Source: Oscillospiraceae bacterium (lineage in GTDB: Bacteria > Bacillota > Clostridia > Oscillospirales > Oscillospiraceae). Taken from it: a DNA stretch of 64,000 bases. This document shows, in pieces, positions 41,667 to 50,671 of this stretch. The notes below the pieces were generated by a model that was not told the origin of the DNA, did no database searches, and worked only from the letters and a program-made list of their open reading frames with translations. The stretch lies in assembly GCA_017501355.1 (NCBI GenBank), contig JAFVXA010000054.1:1-64000 (forward strand). Direction: 5' to 3'. The translations under genes were made by a program, and so were the position numbers. Position 1 is the stretch's first letter. Each line of letters begins with the position of its first letter.

Positions 41667-42920
41667 ATGAAGCAATTATTGGTCTCGGGCGGCAGAAGGC
41701 TGCACGGCGAGGTACATATACAAGGCGCGAAAAACAGTGTGCTGCCCATACTGGCGGCAACAGTGCTGCATGATGGCATCAGTGTGCTGGAGGGTTGTCC
41801 GCATCTGAGCGATGTGGAGACCGCAGTGCAGATCCTTCATGAGCTGGGGGCAAAGACCTCATGGCAGGGGCATACGCTGACGGTGGACGCGGCGGGGCTT
41901 TCCCGCTGCGCGATACCGGAGGCGCTGATGCGGCAGATGCGCTCGTCGGTGATTTTTCTCGGAGCGCTGCTGGCGCGGTTTGGCGAAGCGGAGCTGTTTT
42001 GCCCCGGCGGCTGTGAGCTCGGTCCAAGACCCATCGACCTGCATCTGCGGGCGCTGGGAGAGCTGGGGACGGAAATCTCCGTGGAAGGCGGTGCGATCCG
42101 TGCAAGGGCGAAAAAGCTCCGTGGCGCGGAGCTGACGCTGGATATCCCCAGTGTGGGGGCGACGGAAAATGCCATCCTTGCTGCCACCGCGGCGGAGGGA
42201 GTCACCGTGATCCGCAATGCGGCGCGGGAGCCCGAGATCGTGGATCTGCAGCGCTTTCTCAGAAGTCTCGGGGTCAGGATCCGGGGCGGCGGGAGCAGCA
42301 GTGTCACCATAGAGGGACTGGCAGCGCTCCATGAGGGGCATCATAGGGTGATGCCGGATCGCATCGTGGCGGCAACCTATCTGGCGGCGGGCGCAGCCTG
42401 CGGCGGCGAGATTCGGCTCGTCGGCGCGGAGGAGAAGCGCTTGCTGACTGTGCTGGCACCCCTGCGGGCGGCGGGCTGTGGAATCGAGTGCGACAAAGAG
42501 GGGATCACGCTGCGGCGGGAAGCACCCCTTCTTGCAGTTCCCCCGATTCGGACGGCGGTGTATCCCGGTTTTCCCACGGATGCACAGGCTGTGATGATGG
42601 CAGCGCTGCTGAAAAGCCGCGGTACCACGGTTTTTGTGGAAAACATCTTTGAAAATCGCTATCGCCATGTGGATGAACTTACGCGCATGGGCGCGGATAT
42701 CCGTGTGGAGGGGCGTGTGGCGGTGGTTTATGGCGTGGAGAAGCTCTGTGGGGCAGATCTTCGCTGTACGGATCTTCGCGGCGGCGCGGCACTGGCAGTG
42801 GCGGCACTCAGCGCCGAAGGGGAGAGCGCGCTCCATGAGATCCACCATATTGAGCGAGGCTATGAGGATCTCGCAGGAGATCTGAATGCCCTCGGTGCCG
42901 CAGTGCGGCGCGTGATTTAG
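41667..42920 (+). CDS. murA: UDP-N-acetylglucosamine 1-carboxyvinyltransferase
   Basis: 417 residues. EPSP-synthase fold: N-terminal VHIQGAKNSVLPILAAT with the substrate Lys-Asn, MRQMRSSVIFLGALLARFG, active site Cys116 in CPGGCELGPRPIDLHL (the residue attacked by fosfomycin), and later YPGFPTDAQAVMMA and ENIFENRYRHVDEL. It transfers enolpyruvate to UDP-GlcNAc, the first committed step of peptidoglycan synthesis. Its placement between murG and ftsQ is seen in several Clostridia. Confidence 0.96.
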   Translation: MKQLLVSGGRRLHGEVHIQGAKNSVLPILAATVLHDGISVLEGCPHLSDVETAVQILHELGAKTSWQGHTLTVDAAGLSRCAIPEALMRQMRSSVIFLGALLARFGEAELFCPGGCELGPRPIDLHLRALGELGTEISVEGGAIRARAKKLRGAELTLDIPSVGATENAILAATAAEGVTVIRNAAREPEIVDLQRFLRSLGVRIRGGGSSSVTIEGLAALHEGHHRVMPDRIVAATYLAAGAACGGEIRLVGAEEKRLLTVLAPLRAAGCGIECDKEGITLRREAPLLAVPPIRTAVYPGFPTDAQAVMMAALLKSRGTTVFVENIFENRYRHVDELTRMGADIRVEGRVAVVYGVEKLCGADLRCTDLRGGAALAVAALSAEGESALHEIHHIERGYEDLAGDLNALGAAVRRVI

Positions 42921-42948
42921 AAAGTATTGAGAGAAAGGAGAAAACGCT

Positions 42949-43707
42949 ATGGCAAGACGGCGGCGCGGTGTCCACCGCAAACGCTTCGGCGGGTGGAACA
43001 TCATCTGGAAGTTCGTGACGCTGGCACTGATCGTGGTGGCGGTTGTCATGGCGTTGATCCTGTTTTTTAAGGTGGAAAACATTCGCGTGGAGGGCGAAGC
43101 CCAGTACACGGAGCAGGAGATCCGCAAGGCGGCGGGGGTACAGATCGGCGACAATCTGTATCTGATCAACAAGAGCAAGGCATCGGACAACGTATTCAGT
43201 ACCCTGCCCTATGTGCGAAAGGTGCGTATCTACCGTGAATTGCCCTCTACCCTCATCATTGAGGTGAAGGAAAGTGCCGTGGCGGGCATCATCATTACAC
43301 CCGACGGCGACTGGATCCTCAACGCAGAGGGCAAGATCATGGAGAAGCGGGCATCTGCCACGGAATATGAGCATACCGTCATCGACGGTGTGGAGCTGGT
43401 TTCCCCTACCGTGGGCAAAAACGCCGAAGCGGAGGAGGATGGAGCCTATCAGCTGGAGGAGCTGAAGGATCTGCTGCAGGAGCTGGAGATCAAGGGCCTG
43501 CTGGACAAGGTGCAGGCGATCCACCTCGGCGAGAGTGATATGCTCACCATGGAGTATGACGAGCGTTTTCTGGTCTATCTCCCGTGGGGGGCTGATTATG
43601 AGTATAAGCTCCGTGGACTGGAGGCAGTCATCGAAAAGCTGGAGATCAACGAAACGGGTACGATCGATATGCTCCGCGCCGGCGGCGAGGTGCATTTCTA
43701 TCCGTGA
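42949..43707 (+). CDS. ftsQ: FtsQ/DivIB-type division protein
   Basis: 252 residues. A basic cytoplasmic N-terminus (MARRRRGVHRKRFGG) is followed by one membrane helix (about 23-45) and an extracellular POTRA domain (FKVENIRVEGEAQYTEQEIR, then LPYVRKVRIYRELPSTLIIEV) and a beta domain. FtsQ (DivIB in Gram-positives) holds FtsL and its partner at the septum. AAAGGAG upstream; the gene ends 177 bases before ftsZ. Confidence 0.9.
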   Translation: MARRRRGVHRKRFGGWNIIWKFVTLALIVVAVVMALILFFKVENIRVEGEAQYTEQEIRKAAGVQIGDNLYLINKSKASDNVFSTLPYVRKVRIYRELPSTLIIEVKESAVAGIIITPDGDWILNAEGKIMEKRASATEYEHTVIDGVELVSPTVGKNAEAEEDGAYQLEELKDLLQELEIKGLLDKVQAIHLGESDMLTMEYDERFLVYLPWGADYEYKLRGLEAVIEKLEINETGTIDMLRAGGEVHFYP

Positions 43708-43783
43708 TGGGGTCAATTGCTGACGTTTTTTGGCAAGGGGATGGAAAAAATCCTCCTTTGCCCAAGAAATGCTGTCAGAATAC

Positions 43784-43812
43784 TTGACCTTGACGAAAAA
43801 GCATTATACAAT
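43784..43812 (+). promoter_or_regulatory. Sigma-A promoter of ftsZ
   Basis: TTGACC (43784-43789), 17 bases, TACAAT (43807-43812), about 70 bases before the ftsZ start. It separates ftsZ from upstream wall genes. Confidence 0.8.
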
Positions 43813-43884
43813 AAGCGATAGAACATTATCTTGGGGGTATTGCGCCCTGAGTATCAATTTGTAGTATTATCGGAGGTTAGGACC

Positions 43885-44982
43885 ATGGCATTTGGTATCG
43901 AAACTAACTTGGAGAGCGTCGTCAGCATCAAGGTCATCGGCGTTGGCGGCGGTGGTAATAACGTGGTCAACCGCATGGTGCGCTCCGGTGTCAAGGGCGT
44001 GGATTTTGTCGCGATCAACACGGACAAGCAGGCGCTGAATGTCTCCAGCGCTACCTATAAGATTCAGGTGGGCGAAAAGCTGACCCACGGTCAGGGTGCA
44101 GGTGCCGATCCCGATGTGGGTCGCCGCGCTGCAGAGGAGAGCCGCAGCCAGATCGCCAAGGCGCTGGAAGACACCGATATGGTGTTCATCACCGCCGGCA
44201 TGGGTGGCGGCACCGGTACCGGTGGTGCGCCCATCGTGGCACAGATCGCCAAGGAGATGGGCATTCTGACCGTTGGTGTCGTGACCAAGCCCTTCAAGTT
44301 TGAGGGTCTGCGCCGTATGCGTGCCGCAGAGGTGGGTATCAACGAGCTGAAGGACAATGTGGACTCCCTCGTGATCATTCCCAACGAGCGTCTGAAGTTT
44401 GCCACCGATCAGAAGATCACCTTTGCCAACGCATTCGAGATCGCAGACGATGTGCTGCGTCAGGCTGTGCAGAGCATTTCCGATCTGATCAAGGGCACCG
44501 GTTACATCAATCTGGACTTTGCCGATGTCTCCACCATCATGAAGGACGCCGGCATGGCTCACATGGGTGTCGGTCGTGCAGCCGGTAAGGGCAAGGCAGA
44601 GGAAGCTGCCAAGATGGCAATTTCCAGCCCCCTGCTGGAGACCTCCATCGAGGGTGCCCGCGGCGTGCTGATCAACATCACCGGTTCTCCCGACATCGGT
44701 CTGGAGGAAGTGGAGCAGGCGGCTACCATCGTGCAGGAGGCTGTGCATCCCGATGCGCTTACCATCTTCGGTGCTGCGTTTGATGAAACCTTGGAGGATG
44801 AGATGCGCGTGACCGTCATTGCGACCGGCTTTGAAAAGGCAGGTCCCGGCGGCGTGAAGATGCCTGCAAACCTCAGCGGCGAAAAGCACACCGGCGGTCT
44901 CCGCCCCCTCAGCTTTGAAGAGGATGCGGTGGAGGAAGAGAAGGATCCTTACGAGGATATCTTCAAGATGTTCAACAAGTAA
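43885..44982 (+). CDS. ftsZ: Cell division GTPase FtsZ
   Basis: 365 residues from the ATG at 43885 (GGAGG eight bases upstream). GTP-binding [15 protein letters not shown], tubulin signature [14 protein letters not shown] (in [11 protein letters not shown]), T7 loop [16 protein letters not shown], and the C-terminal peptide [12 protein letters not shown] after a short acidic linker, which binds partner proteins. FtsZ polymerises into the division ring. ftsA, usually adjacent, is not present. Codon use indicates high expression. Confidence 0.98.
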   Translation: MAFGIETNLESVVSIKVIGVGGGGNNVVNRMVRSGVKGVDFVAINTDKQALNVSSATYKIQVGEKLTHGQGAGADPDVGRRAAEESRSQIAKALEDTDMVFITAGMGGGTGTGGAPIVAQIAKEMGILTVGVVTKPFKFEGLRRMRAAEVGINELKDNVDSLVIIPNERLKFATDQKITFANAFEIADDVLRQAVQSISDLIKGTGYINLDFADVSTIMKDAGMAHMGVGRAAGKGKAEEAAKMAISSPLLETSIEGARGVLINITGSPDIGLEEVEQAATIVQEAVHPDALTIFGAAFDETLEDEMRVTVIATGFEKAGPGGVKMPANLSGEKHTGGLRPLSFEEDAVEEEKDPYEDIFKMFNK

Positions 44983-44994
44983 AAAACGGACAGT

Positions 44995-45029
44995 GAAAGG
45001 GCAGGAACTTCGGTTCCTGCTCTTTTTTG
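44995..45029 (+). terminator. Terminator of ftsZ
   Basis: AGGGCAGGAAC and GGTTCCTGCTCT around TTC, followed by six T. Confidence 0.85.
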
Positions 45030-45201
45030 TAAATTTTTCGTTTTTGAAAATGTTTTCCACATGAAAACAGAATATTGAGACATACAGCGTTTTTCTTGAG
45101 ATTGCCACCCCAAATACACCGTTTTTTGTAAGGCGTATTGCTGCCGATTCTGCAAAAAGTATATGCGTCGGCAATTCGTCGGCAGAAAACGGGGTGAAAC
45201 A

Positions 45202-46230
45202 TTGAAAAAATGTCAAGAAAAGCGAATGATACTTTTGGCGCTGAGCTTGCTGCTTTGTTTTGGCGCTTTCGGCAGGGCGAAAGCAGCAGCGCCGGCATTT
45301 GCCGCCGGTACTGAGCGGCGCACGCTTGTGCCTGTGGGAAAAGCCGTTGGCATCAAGCTGTTCAGCGACGGTGTCATGGTGGTGGGACTTGCGGAAAGCA
45401 CAGCAGGTGGTCCGTCTCCTGCGGCGCAGGCAGGACTTGCGGAGGGAGACCGCATCCTTGCCATCAACGGCGAGGAGATCCGTTCCACAGAGCACGTGCA
45501 GGAGCTGCTGCGGGAGTTTGATGGGGAGAAGCTGACCCTCAGCGTGTTCCGGCAGGATAAGGACTTGCAGCTGACTCTTTGCCCCGAGCAGGGGGAAAGC
45601 GGCTGCCGCATGGGCGCATGGATTCGCGACAGCATGGCAGGCATCGGCACCATGACCTATTATGACCCGGAGAGCGGTGCTTTCGGCGCCCTCGGTCACA
45701 GCATCAACGATGTGGACACAGGACTGCTGATGCCCCTCGCGGACGGTGCGGTGATGCGGGCAGAGGTCACGGCGGTACGCCGCGGCGCGGTCAGCGAACC
45801 GGGGGAGCTCAAGGGCGAATTTGATCTGAGCGAAGATCTGGGCGAGCTCTATGACAATAACGAGTGCGGCGTCTTTGGCACGCTGCCTGCAGGGGATTTC
45901 ATCAGCGGCGAGGCGTTGCCCATTGCAAGAGCCCATGAGATCAGAGAGGGAAAAGCGCAGATCTTAGCAGATGTCAGCGGCAGCGAAGCCAAGGCATACG
46001 AGGTGGAGATCACAAAAATTTATCCGTTTTCGGGCAACACCCGGAATATGCTGGTGACGGTGACGGATGAAGAACTCCTTGCGGCAACCGGCGGCATCGT
46101 GCAGGGAATGAGCGGTAGTCCCATCATCCAGAACGGCAGACTGGTGGGCGCTGTGACCCATGTGCTGCTGGATGATCCTGCAAGAGGATACGGTATTTTC
46201 ATCGAAAATATGCTGGAAGCGGCAGGATAA
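45202..46230 (+). CDS. spoIVB: SpoIVB-type serine peptidase
   Basis: 342 residues from a TTG at 45202 with GGGGTG upstream; the ATG at 45163 adds 13 residues and is an alternative. N-terminal signal/anchor (MILLALSLLLCFGAFGRAKA), PDZ domain (about 60-125, PAAQAGLAEGDRILAINGEEI) and S55 peptidase domain with catalytic His in FGALGHSIND and Ser in GIVQGMSGSPIIQNGRLVGAVTHV. In sporulation SpoIVB is secreted by the forespore and triggers SpoIVFB to activate sigma-K in the mother cell. In several Clostridia it lies close to spo0A; here they are 12 kb apart. Confidence 0.9.
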   Translation: MKKCQEKRMILLALSLLLCFGAFGRAKAAAPAFAAGTERRTLVPVGKAVGIKLFSDGVMVVGLAESTAGGPSPAAQAGLAEGDRILAINGEEIRSTEHVQELLREFDGEKLTLSVFRQDKDLQLTLCPEQGESGCRMGAWIRDSMAGIGTMTYYDPESGAFGALGHSINDVDTGLLMPLADGAVMRAEVTAVRRGAVSEPGELKGEFDLSEDLGELYDNNECGVFGTLPAGDFISGEALPIARAHEIREGKAQILADVSGSEAKAYEVEITKIYPFSGNTRNMLVTVTDEELLAATGGIVQGMSGSPIIQNGRLVGAVTHVLLDDPARGYGIFIENMLEAAG

Positions 46231-46234
46231 ACTG

Positions 46235-46268
46235 TGTGGCAGGGGCAAAAGCCCCTGCCATTTTTTGG
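46235..46268 (+). terminator. Terminator of spoIVB
   Basis: TGGCAGGGGC and GCCCCTGCCA around AAAA, followed by six T. Confidence 0.92.
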
Positions 46269-46352
46269 AGCTTTGTGATATACTGTTCCATATCTGCGAG
46301 GGTTCTGTGTGCATCACAGATTTTCTGTTTTATATAAGGAGAACTACCAAAG

Positions 46353-47258
46353 ATGAAACAATCCACGATTGCGAAAATAGCCCTGTTTGTGACGGCGGCA
46401 CTTTGGGGCAGCACCTTTACCATCGGAAAAATTGCATCTGAGGTGTTTTCCCCATCCTTTATCATCGCCCTTCGCTTTCTGATTGCCAGTGTCGTGCTTC
46501 TGGTTGCGGCATATCCGCAGCGGAAGCAGCTGGACAGGAAGTATTTCACAGATGGCTTCTGGATGGGGCTGACCCTGTTTCTTTCTTACATCCTGCAGGT
46601 GGGCGGGCTTGCGCTGGACACCTCGCCCGGGAAAAGTGCGTTTTTATGCACTACCTACAGCGTGATGGTGCCGTTTCTGTACTGGTTCGTGACGAAGGAG
46701 CGCCCCAGACTCCACCATGTGATCTGCGTGTTCCTTTGCCTTTTGGGTGTGGGGATCCTGTCCCTCTCCGGCGGATGGGGAATGTCTGCGGGGGATATTC
46801 TGACCGTGCTCAGCGGCGTTCCCTGCGCGGTGAACATTGTCATATCTGCCATTGTCTGCCGTGACAGGAATGTTTTGCTGCTGACGACCATAGAACTATG
46901 GGTCGTGACGATTTTTTCCTGTCTGTTCGTCCTTCTCGGCAACGGCTTCCCCACAGAATTTCCTGTGGTAGCAGTGGGCGGCATTGTGTATCTCGGCGTG
47001 TTTGCAACGGCGCTCTGCCTGTATATGCAAAGCTATGGACTCAAATATGCAGAGCCCGCCATCGGGGGAATGCTGCTGAGTCTGGAATCTGTATTCGGCG
47101 TGTTGTTCTCGGTTGTCATCTATCACGAGCGAATCACCCTTCGTATGCTCGTAGGATTTGCTGTGATCTTTGCGGCGATCCTGCTGTCGCAGTGGGACGG
47201 GAAGCCCCGCCGCAAAGAAAACAAGAAAGTGGGGGCGAGTAACAAATGCGTATTATGA
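46353..47258 (+). CDS. EamA/DMT family transporter
   Basis: 301 residues with ten membrane segments in two EamA repeats (about 5-140 and 148-285). The first repeat has LWGSTFTIGKIASEVFSP and a PSFIIALRFLIA start typical of the family; the second ends near GMLLSLESVFGVLFS. These exporters move amino acids, nucleotides or other metabolites. The substrate is unknown. The C-terminal tail is short and basic. Overlaps the following hydrolase gene by 13 bases. Confidence 0.9.
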   Translation: MKQSTIAKIALFVTAALWGSTFTIGKIASEVFSPSFIIALRFLIASVVLLVAAYPQRKQLDRKYFTDGFWMGLTLFLSYILQVGGLALDTSPGKSAFLCTTYSVMVPFLYWFVTKERPRLHHVICVFLCLLGVGILSLSGGWGMSAGDILTVLSGVPCAVNIVISAIVCRDRNVLLLTTIELWVVTIFSCLFVLLGNGFPTEFPVVAVGGIVYLGVFATALCLYMQSYGLKYAEPAIGGMLLSLESVFGVLFSVVIYHERITLRMLVGFAVIFAAILLSQWDGKPRRKENKKVGASNKCVL

Positions 47259-47989
47259 AAGAGAAAAAGCCGGTCATCCGAATCGTGCTTTGGGTGCTTA
47301 CGATGCTGCTTGCCGCGTGCAGCGTGTACTTTGCCAACTACTACCATGCGGAGCCTGCGGCGGTGGAAGCCCTTGCGCCTGCGGGGGCTGTTGCGGTGCA
47401 GACCGCGGAGAATGGAGATATTGTCTTTGCGCCCGAGGGGGCAAGGGTCGGTTTTATCTTCTACCCCGGCGGCAAGGTGGAGCACCGTGCCTATGTGCCG
47501 CTGATGCAAGCTCTGGCAGAGCGGGGCATCCTCTGCGTGCTGGTGGAAATGCCCTTCCATCTGGCGGTGTTTGATGTGAACGCCGCAGAGGGCATACCCC
47601 AACGATATCCCGAGATCGAGCGCTGGTATATCGGCGGGCATTCTCTTGGCGGCTCTATGGCGGCGGCGTATGTGGAGAGCTGCGCAGATGCGTTCGAGGG
47701 ACTGGTGCTGCTGGGTTCGTACTCCACGGCAGATCTCTCCAAAACGGATCTCCGCGTTCTCTCGGTGTATGGCAGCGAGGACCGGGTGATGAACCGGGAA
47801 AACTACGAGGAGAATAAGGGAAATCTGCCGCAGGATTTCGAGGAGCTGATTCTGGACGGCGGCTGCCATGCCTACTTCGGTATGTACGGCGCGCAGGAGG
47901 GGGACGGAACCCCTACCATCACCGGTGCCGAGCAGATCGACCGCACGGCGGATGCGGTGGCAGTACTGGCAGGGCTGCAAACTCCGTAA
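47246..47989 (+). CDS. Membrane-anchored alpha/beta hydrolase
   Basis: 247 residues. One N-terminal anchor (about 10-30) and then an extracellular alpha/beta hydrolase domain. Nucleophile in IGGHSLGGSMAAAY, likely acid in YGSEDRVMN and His in GGCHAYFGMYG. The strand FIFYPGGKVEHRAYVPLMQAL and LVEMPFHLAVFDV match the family of small alpha/beta hydrolases found in Gram-positives. Substrate unknown. Starts inside the transporter gene with GGGGGCGAG upstream, so the two are coupled. Confidence 0.82.
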   Translation: MRIMKEKKPVIRIVLWVLTMLLAACSVYFANYYHAEPAAVEALAPAGAVAVQTAENGDIVFAPEGARVGFIFYPGGKVEHRAYVPLMQALAERGILCVLVEMPFHLAVFDVNAAEGIPQRYPEIERWYIGGHSLGGSMAAAYVESCADAFEGLVLLGSYSTADLSKTDLRVLSVYGSEDRVMNRENYEENKGNLPQDFEELILDGGCHAYFGMYGAQEGDGTPTITGAEQIDRTADAVAVLAGLQTP

Positions 47990-48002
47990 TGACGATAAGA
48001 AA

Positions 48003-48040
48003 CAAGAACAGGCAGGGGCGATCGCCCCTGCCTGTTCTTG
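48003..48040. terminator. Shared bidirectional terminator
   Basis: A loop-poor palindrome of 18-base arms (48004-48021 and 48022-48039) centred on GATC, between convergent genes. Confidence 0.85.
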
Positions 48041-48051
48041 CTGGAAGTTCT

Positions 48052-50442
48052 TTACTGCTGGTCTTTTTTTACCGTGAAATGGATCTCCTGCGGTGCAGCA
48101 CCAGCCATGCTGATGGTGAGCAGGGCGTCTCCTGTGCTGCCCGTTGTTTTGACATAGGTGCCGCACATGCCGCCTCTCGGCGTGATGCAGGCGGGACCGA
48201 TGAGCTCGATACCGCCGCTGACGCTGAGGTGGATCGGCTCCTGCGCGAGGGGAAGCACCGCACCGTCCTGACTGACCACACGGATGCGAATGGCGGCAAC
48301 ATCATAGCTGCTGCCTTCGGTGAGGGTATTATGGGAAACGTCTACGGAAAGCCTCGTTTCCGTCACGGGTCGGCGCTGTACGCTCTTGACCACCTCGCCA
48401 TTTACCACTGCATCAAAGCGATAGGTGGTGACCGTGCCGCCCCAGTTGCCGAGATACTTATTATAAAGCTCTACGGCATCGGAGAGCTTCATGCCCCGCA
48501 GCAGGATGCACTTTGCTGCAAGCGCCTTGGCGGCGAGGGGCAGATTGGCCATGCCGTATCTGTTGGCGGCAAGGAGAATTTTCTTGATGTCCTCTGCCTT
48601 GCTGTGGGAAAAGCCCTCATTTTGCTCCATGAGGTCGCCGATGAAGTCGTCGATGCGAATGGGACCGTGGGGAAGATGGGAGAAGGGAGTTTGGTCAAAT
48701 TCTCCGATGAACTGCTCGTTCTTGTAGACCCGCACGCTGTCTGCGTTGGTCACAGCGAACACATCCTGCATCAGACAGGCGGGATGCTCGCCGATGTCCA
48801 TGGCAGAGGAGATCTCCAGCACGATGTTCTCATCCTGCTGGGCAGCATAGACCGCGGCAGCGCTCTTGGGATTGCGGAACATATCCAGCACGCCGTGATA
48901 ACAGATCCTGTCTCCGCTGCCGAAATCCTTGTGGGTGTTGTAATCCGCCATACACCAGCCAAAGCCGCCTGCAATGTCCTCCTCGCCGTAATAGCCGTCC
49001 AGCACCCTGGTGTGGCGCAGCAGATGCTCCGTGCGGTGATCCTCTGCATCAAAGCTCTTGGTGGGGAACATGTGTCCGTTATACTCGGAAATGAAGTAGC
49101 CCTTGCTCGTGTCGGGGGTGACCTGCGACTTTTTCAGAACGCCGTGATTGGTGCCGTCGTGGGAGAAGTCGTTGTAAGCATAAACATCCTCCAGCAGGGA
49201 GCTCTTTTGTATATGGCGCACGCCGCTGGTGGGGCGGCTGTCATCCAGTGCGTGAGCGGCGGCGTTGGTCTCGGCATAAAAAGCATCGTCGTCCATGGAT
49301 TCGTTGATGCGAACGCCCCAGAGGAAGATGGAGGGGTGGTTGCGATACTGCAGCACCATGTCGCGGGTGTTCTGCACCGCCTGCGCCTTCCAATCACTGT
49401 CGCCGATGTGCTGCCAGCCGGGCATCTCCGTAAAGACCAGCAGACCCAACTCGTCACAGGCGTTGAGGAAATGGTGAGACTGGGGATAATGGGAGGTGCG
49501 CACAGCGTTCAGCCCCAGTTCGTATTTCAGAATTTCCGCATCCCGCCGCTGCATGGATGCGGGCATGGCATAGCCCACATAGGGATAACTCTGGTGACGG
49601 TTGAGACCGCGGAATTTGTACTTTTGCCCGTTCAGATAGAACCCGTCTGCACGGAAGGAAACCTGCCGCAGACCGATGCGGTCAGTTCGCTCATCCAGCA
49701 CCGTCTCACCGTCAAGGAGAAGGGTGCGGAGCGTATAGAGGGTGGGCTGTTTGGGCGACCAGAGCTGTACATCGTGAAGCTCATGGCAGAGCGCACCCGA
49801 TTGGAAGCTGTAAAGCAGCGTGCCACCTGCATCGTAAAGCTCCTGCTGCAGCTGTTTGCCTGCGCCGTTTTCCAGTGTTACGCAACTTTCCAAAGTTACC
49901 GTGCCTCTGCGCCCGTCGCCGCTCTGCAGGGCGGTGACGCGGGGAAACACATCGGCGATATAGGCTTCGCTGCGGATGTCCAGATAGACCTCGCGGTAAA
50001 GACCGCCGTAGGTCATGTAATCAATGACCTTGCCGAAGGGAGGCTGGTTCAGCGTTTCGCGGCTGTCCACACGGATGACGAGAACGTTATCCTCGTCCCA
50101 TTTGATATAGGGGGCAAGGTCAACGGTGTATGCCGTATAGCCGCAGCGGTGGAGACAGAGAGAATTGCCGTTGAGAAACAGCTCGGATTCATGGGCGGCG
50201 GCTTCCACGGTGAGAAGAAGATGCTGCCCCTTCCACGCGGCATCGGGACGAAGAATGCGGCGGTAGGCACTGTTGTGCTGATAGCTGCTTTCGTCAAAAT
50301 AGTGGAAGGGGGTCTCCACTGTGGTGTGGGGCAGGCGCACGGTTTCCGTGTCTGTCGTGTCAAAGGAAAGCTCATGCAGCTTCTGCGAAAAGCTGCGGGT
50401 AAACTGCCAGTCATGGTTGAGATAGACTCTGTTGTTCATCAT
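48052..50442 (-). CDS. Glycoside hydrolase family 2 beta-galactosidase
   Basis: 796 residues from the ATG at 50442 (GGGAGTG upstream). Domain order: sugar-binding jelly roll (1-165), immunoglobulin-like domain (170-265), TIM-barrel catalytic domain (270-560) with FRGLNRHQSYPYVGYAMP, the acid/base Glu in WGVRINESMDDD (about 380) and the nucleophile in ISEYNGHMF (about 450), then a DUF4982-type domain and a further beta domain. No signal peptide, so it acts on imported sugars. Similar GH2 enzymes cleave beta-galactosides or beta-glucuronides. Activity is not settled by sequence. No transporter adjoins it. Confidence 0.9.
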   Translation of the reverse strand: MMNNRVYLNHDWQFTRSFSQKLHELSFDTTDTETVRLPHTTVETPFHYFDESSYQHNSAYRRILRPDAAWKGQHLLLTVEAAAHESELFLNGNSLCLHRCGYTAYTVDLAPYIKWDEDNVLVIRVDSRETLNQPPFGKVIDYMTYGGLYREVYLDIRSEAYIADVFPRVTALQSGDGRRGTVTLESCVTLENGAGKQLQQELYDAGGTLLYSFQSGALCHELHDVQLWSPKQPTLYTLRTLLLDGETVLDERTDRIGLRQVSFRADGFYLNGQKYKFRGLNRHQSYPYVGYAMPASMQRRDAEILKYELGLNAVRTSHYPQSHHFLNACDELGLLVFTEMPGWQHIGDSDWKAQAVQNTRDMVLQYRNHPSIFLWGVRINESMDDDAFYAETNAAAHALDDSRPTSGVRHIQKSSLLEDVYAYNDFSHDGTNHGVLKKSQVTPDTSKGYFISEYNGHMFPTKSFDAEDHRTEHLLRHTRVLDGYYGEEDIAGGFGWCMADYNTHKDFGSGDRICYHGVLDMFRNPKSAAAVYAAQQDENIVLEISSAMDIGEHPACLMQDVFAVTNADSVRVYKNEQFIGEFDQTPFSHLPHGPIRIDDFIGDLMEQNEGFSHSKAEDIKKILLAANRYGMANLPLAAKALAAKCILLRGMKLSDAVELYNKYLGNWGGTVTTYRFDAVVNGEVVKSVQRRPVTETRLSVDVSHNTLTEGSSYDVAAIRIRVVSQDGAVLPLAQEPIHLSVSGGIELIGPACITPRGGMCGTYVKTTGSTGDALLTISMAGAAPQEIHFTVKKDQQ

Positions 50443-50603
50443 AGATTCACTCCCTTGCGATGCTGCCCTCATGCTACGCCCTTCTGTGATAAAAATCCAT
50501 GCCGAAAACAGACAAAAAACGAAAAGTCCTTTTGTTGCATCTGTCAGAGTGATGAAAATTCAGATTTTTGAAAAATAATACTTGCTTTATGCAAGGGAAT
50601 CGG

Positions 50604-50628
50604 ATAAAGTATTTCTGTTCGACTTTAT
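50604..50628. repeat. Inverted repeat upstream of the YjiH-type gene
   Basis: ATAAAGT (50604-50610) and ACTTTAT (50622-50628) are 11 bases apart, and a second inverted repeat CTTGC/GCAAG sits at 50581-50595. Both lie in the 200-base AT-rich gap and may be operator sites. Confidence 0.4.
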
Positions 50629-50671
50629 TCAGAATGATTGATAATGATTGGTATATAGGGGTTTAGGATGT

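Noticed and set aside
38175..41675. 1166-codon open frame on the minus strand across mraY, ftsW and murG
   Set aside because: Antisense shadow of well-identified wall genes. It is caused by high GC and biased codons; the translation is His/Gln/Arg-rich without domains.
45110..45200. Sigma-F/G promoter before spoIVB
   Set aside because: GTATA-like and GG-A-like pieces exist, but no pair with correct spacing could be fixed.
50630..50655. Fur-box-like GATAATGATT before the YjiH-type gene
   Set aside because: Only half of the 19-bp Fur consensus is present, and the gene has no iron link.
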